From Sphingobacteriales bacterium (GTDB lineage Bacteria; Bacteroidota; Bacteroidia; Chitinophagales; Chitinophagaceae): a DNA stretch of 33,831 bases. Within the stretch, counting starts at the first letter, position 1, and each line of letters begins with the position of its first letter. This document shows positions 33,630-33,831 of the stretch, one piece after another. A program made the position numbers and the translations under genes. The stretch spans positions 6,681-40,511 of the forward strand of contig JAPLEF010000025.1 in assembly GCA_026391525.1 (NCBI GenBank), written 5' to 3'. Under the pieces are notes generated by a model. It was given only the letters and a program-made list of their open reading frames with translations, was not told where the DNA came from and did no database searches.

Positions 33630-33831
33630 ATGAAACAAGTTACTTTACACATACCCGAAAAAAAATATCAGCTCTTTATGGAGTTTGTAAAGAGTATTGA
33701 TTTTATAAAAAAAATTGATGTGGAAGAGAAAGAACCTAAAAAAAAACAAATTTTGCAAGGCATTAAACAAGCCGTGGAAGAAGTAAATTTAATCAAGGCA
33801 GGAAAATTGAAAGGGATTAACGCTAAAGATT
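33630..33831 (+). CDS. Putative type II antitoxin (C-terminus cut by window edge)
   Basis: The ATG at 33630 opens a frame to the end of the window, 67 codons, with no stop reached. It reads MKQVTLHIPEKKYQLFMEFV, then KSIDFIKKIDVEEKEPKKKQ, ILQGIKQAVEEVNLIKAGKL and KGINAKD. This is a small, very lysine-rich protein with a short N-terminal strand followed by helices, and a closing EEVNLIKAGKLKG segment seen in small antitoxins of Bacteroidota that pair with RelE/ParE-type toxins. The toxin would start just outside the window. The assignment rests on pattern memory and position beside a mobile remnant. Confidence 0.6.
   Translation, partial: MKQVTLHIPEKKYQLFMEFVKSIDFIKKIDVEEKEPKKKQILQGIKQAVEEVNLIKAGKLKGINAKD

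Overview
The window reads as a chromosomal segment of a Bacteroidota bacterium, most likely from the Chitinophagia. The gene families fit that phylum: DUF922, DUF2911, a DUF6263-like protein, Nramp-Usp, and the folK/deoxynucleoside kinase pair. Several genes have an exact TAnnTTTG -7 box close upstream, the promoter form of this phylum, and Shine-Dalgarno sequences are weak. Genes are dense and mostly housekeeping or transport; the accessory material is in the last 1.4 kb. There are no CRISPR arrays or rRNA genes.

Layout. 1-1419 (-): an amino acid permease running off the left edge. 1555-6423 (+): a tight run of a dicarboxylate/amino acid symporter, a DedA protein with an extra N-terminal domain, an MFS carrier and a GT9 glycosyltransferase. 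6512-7090 (+): a secreted DUF922 putative metalloprotease. 9700-7113 (-): a manganese module, MntR-type regulator overlapping an Nramp transporter fused to a universal stress domain, behind a perfect palindrome that covers the -7 box. 9858-11510 (+): an alpha-glucan phosphorylase-like protein without the cofactor lysine, closed by a strong terminator. 11584-13243 (+): thioesterase and MFS carrier. 17459-13275 (-): glycine decarboxylase, a cold shock protein with its own terminator, and a secreted DUF6263-like protein. 17665-20612: a YkgJ cysteine-cluster protein (+), then an MFS carrier, a deoxynucleoside kinase and FolK (-). 20779-22417 (+): an ABC-2 permease with an SRPBCC partner. 25935-22422 (-): an outer-membrane protein, a small channel-like membrane protein, QueG and AnmK. 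26250-29663 (+): ClpB and a DsbA-fold protein with one active-site cysteine missing. 32312-29744 (-): SDR oxidoreductase, SAM hydroxide adenosyltransferase, DUF2911 protein.

The most unusual region is 32409-33831. A tRNA-Lys(TTT) with a perfect-consensus promoter and its own terminator is followed by three tandem tRNA-like copies with a 137-base period. They keep the D-arm, T-arm, 3' acceptor half and terminator of tRNA-Lys, but the 5' acceptor strand no longer pairs and a 19-base palindrome occupies the anticodon arm. The last copy runs directly into a truncated IS1595-type transposase, and a probable antitoxin gene follows at the right edge. This looks like a tRNA-anchored rearrangement hotspot.

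All assignments come from reading the sequence and recalling family motifs; no database search was run.
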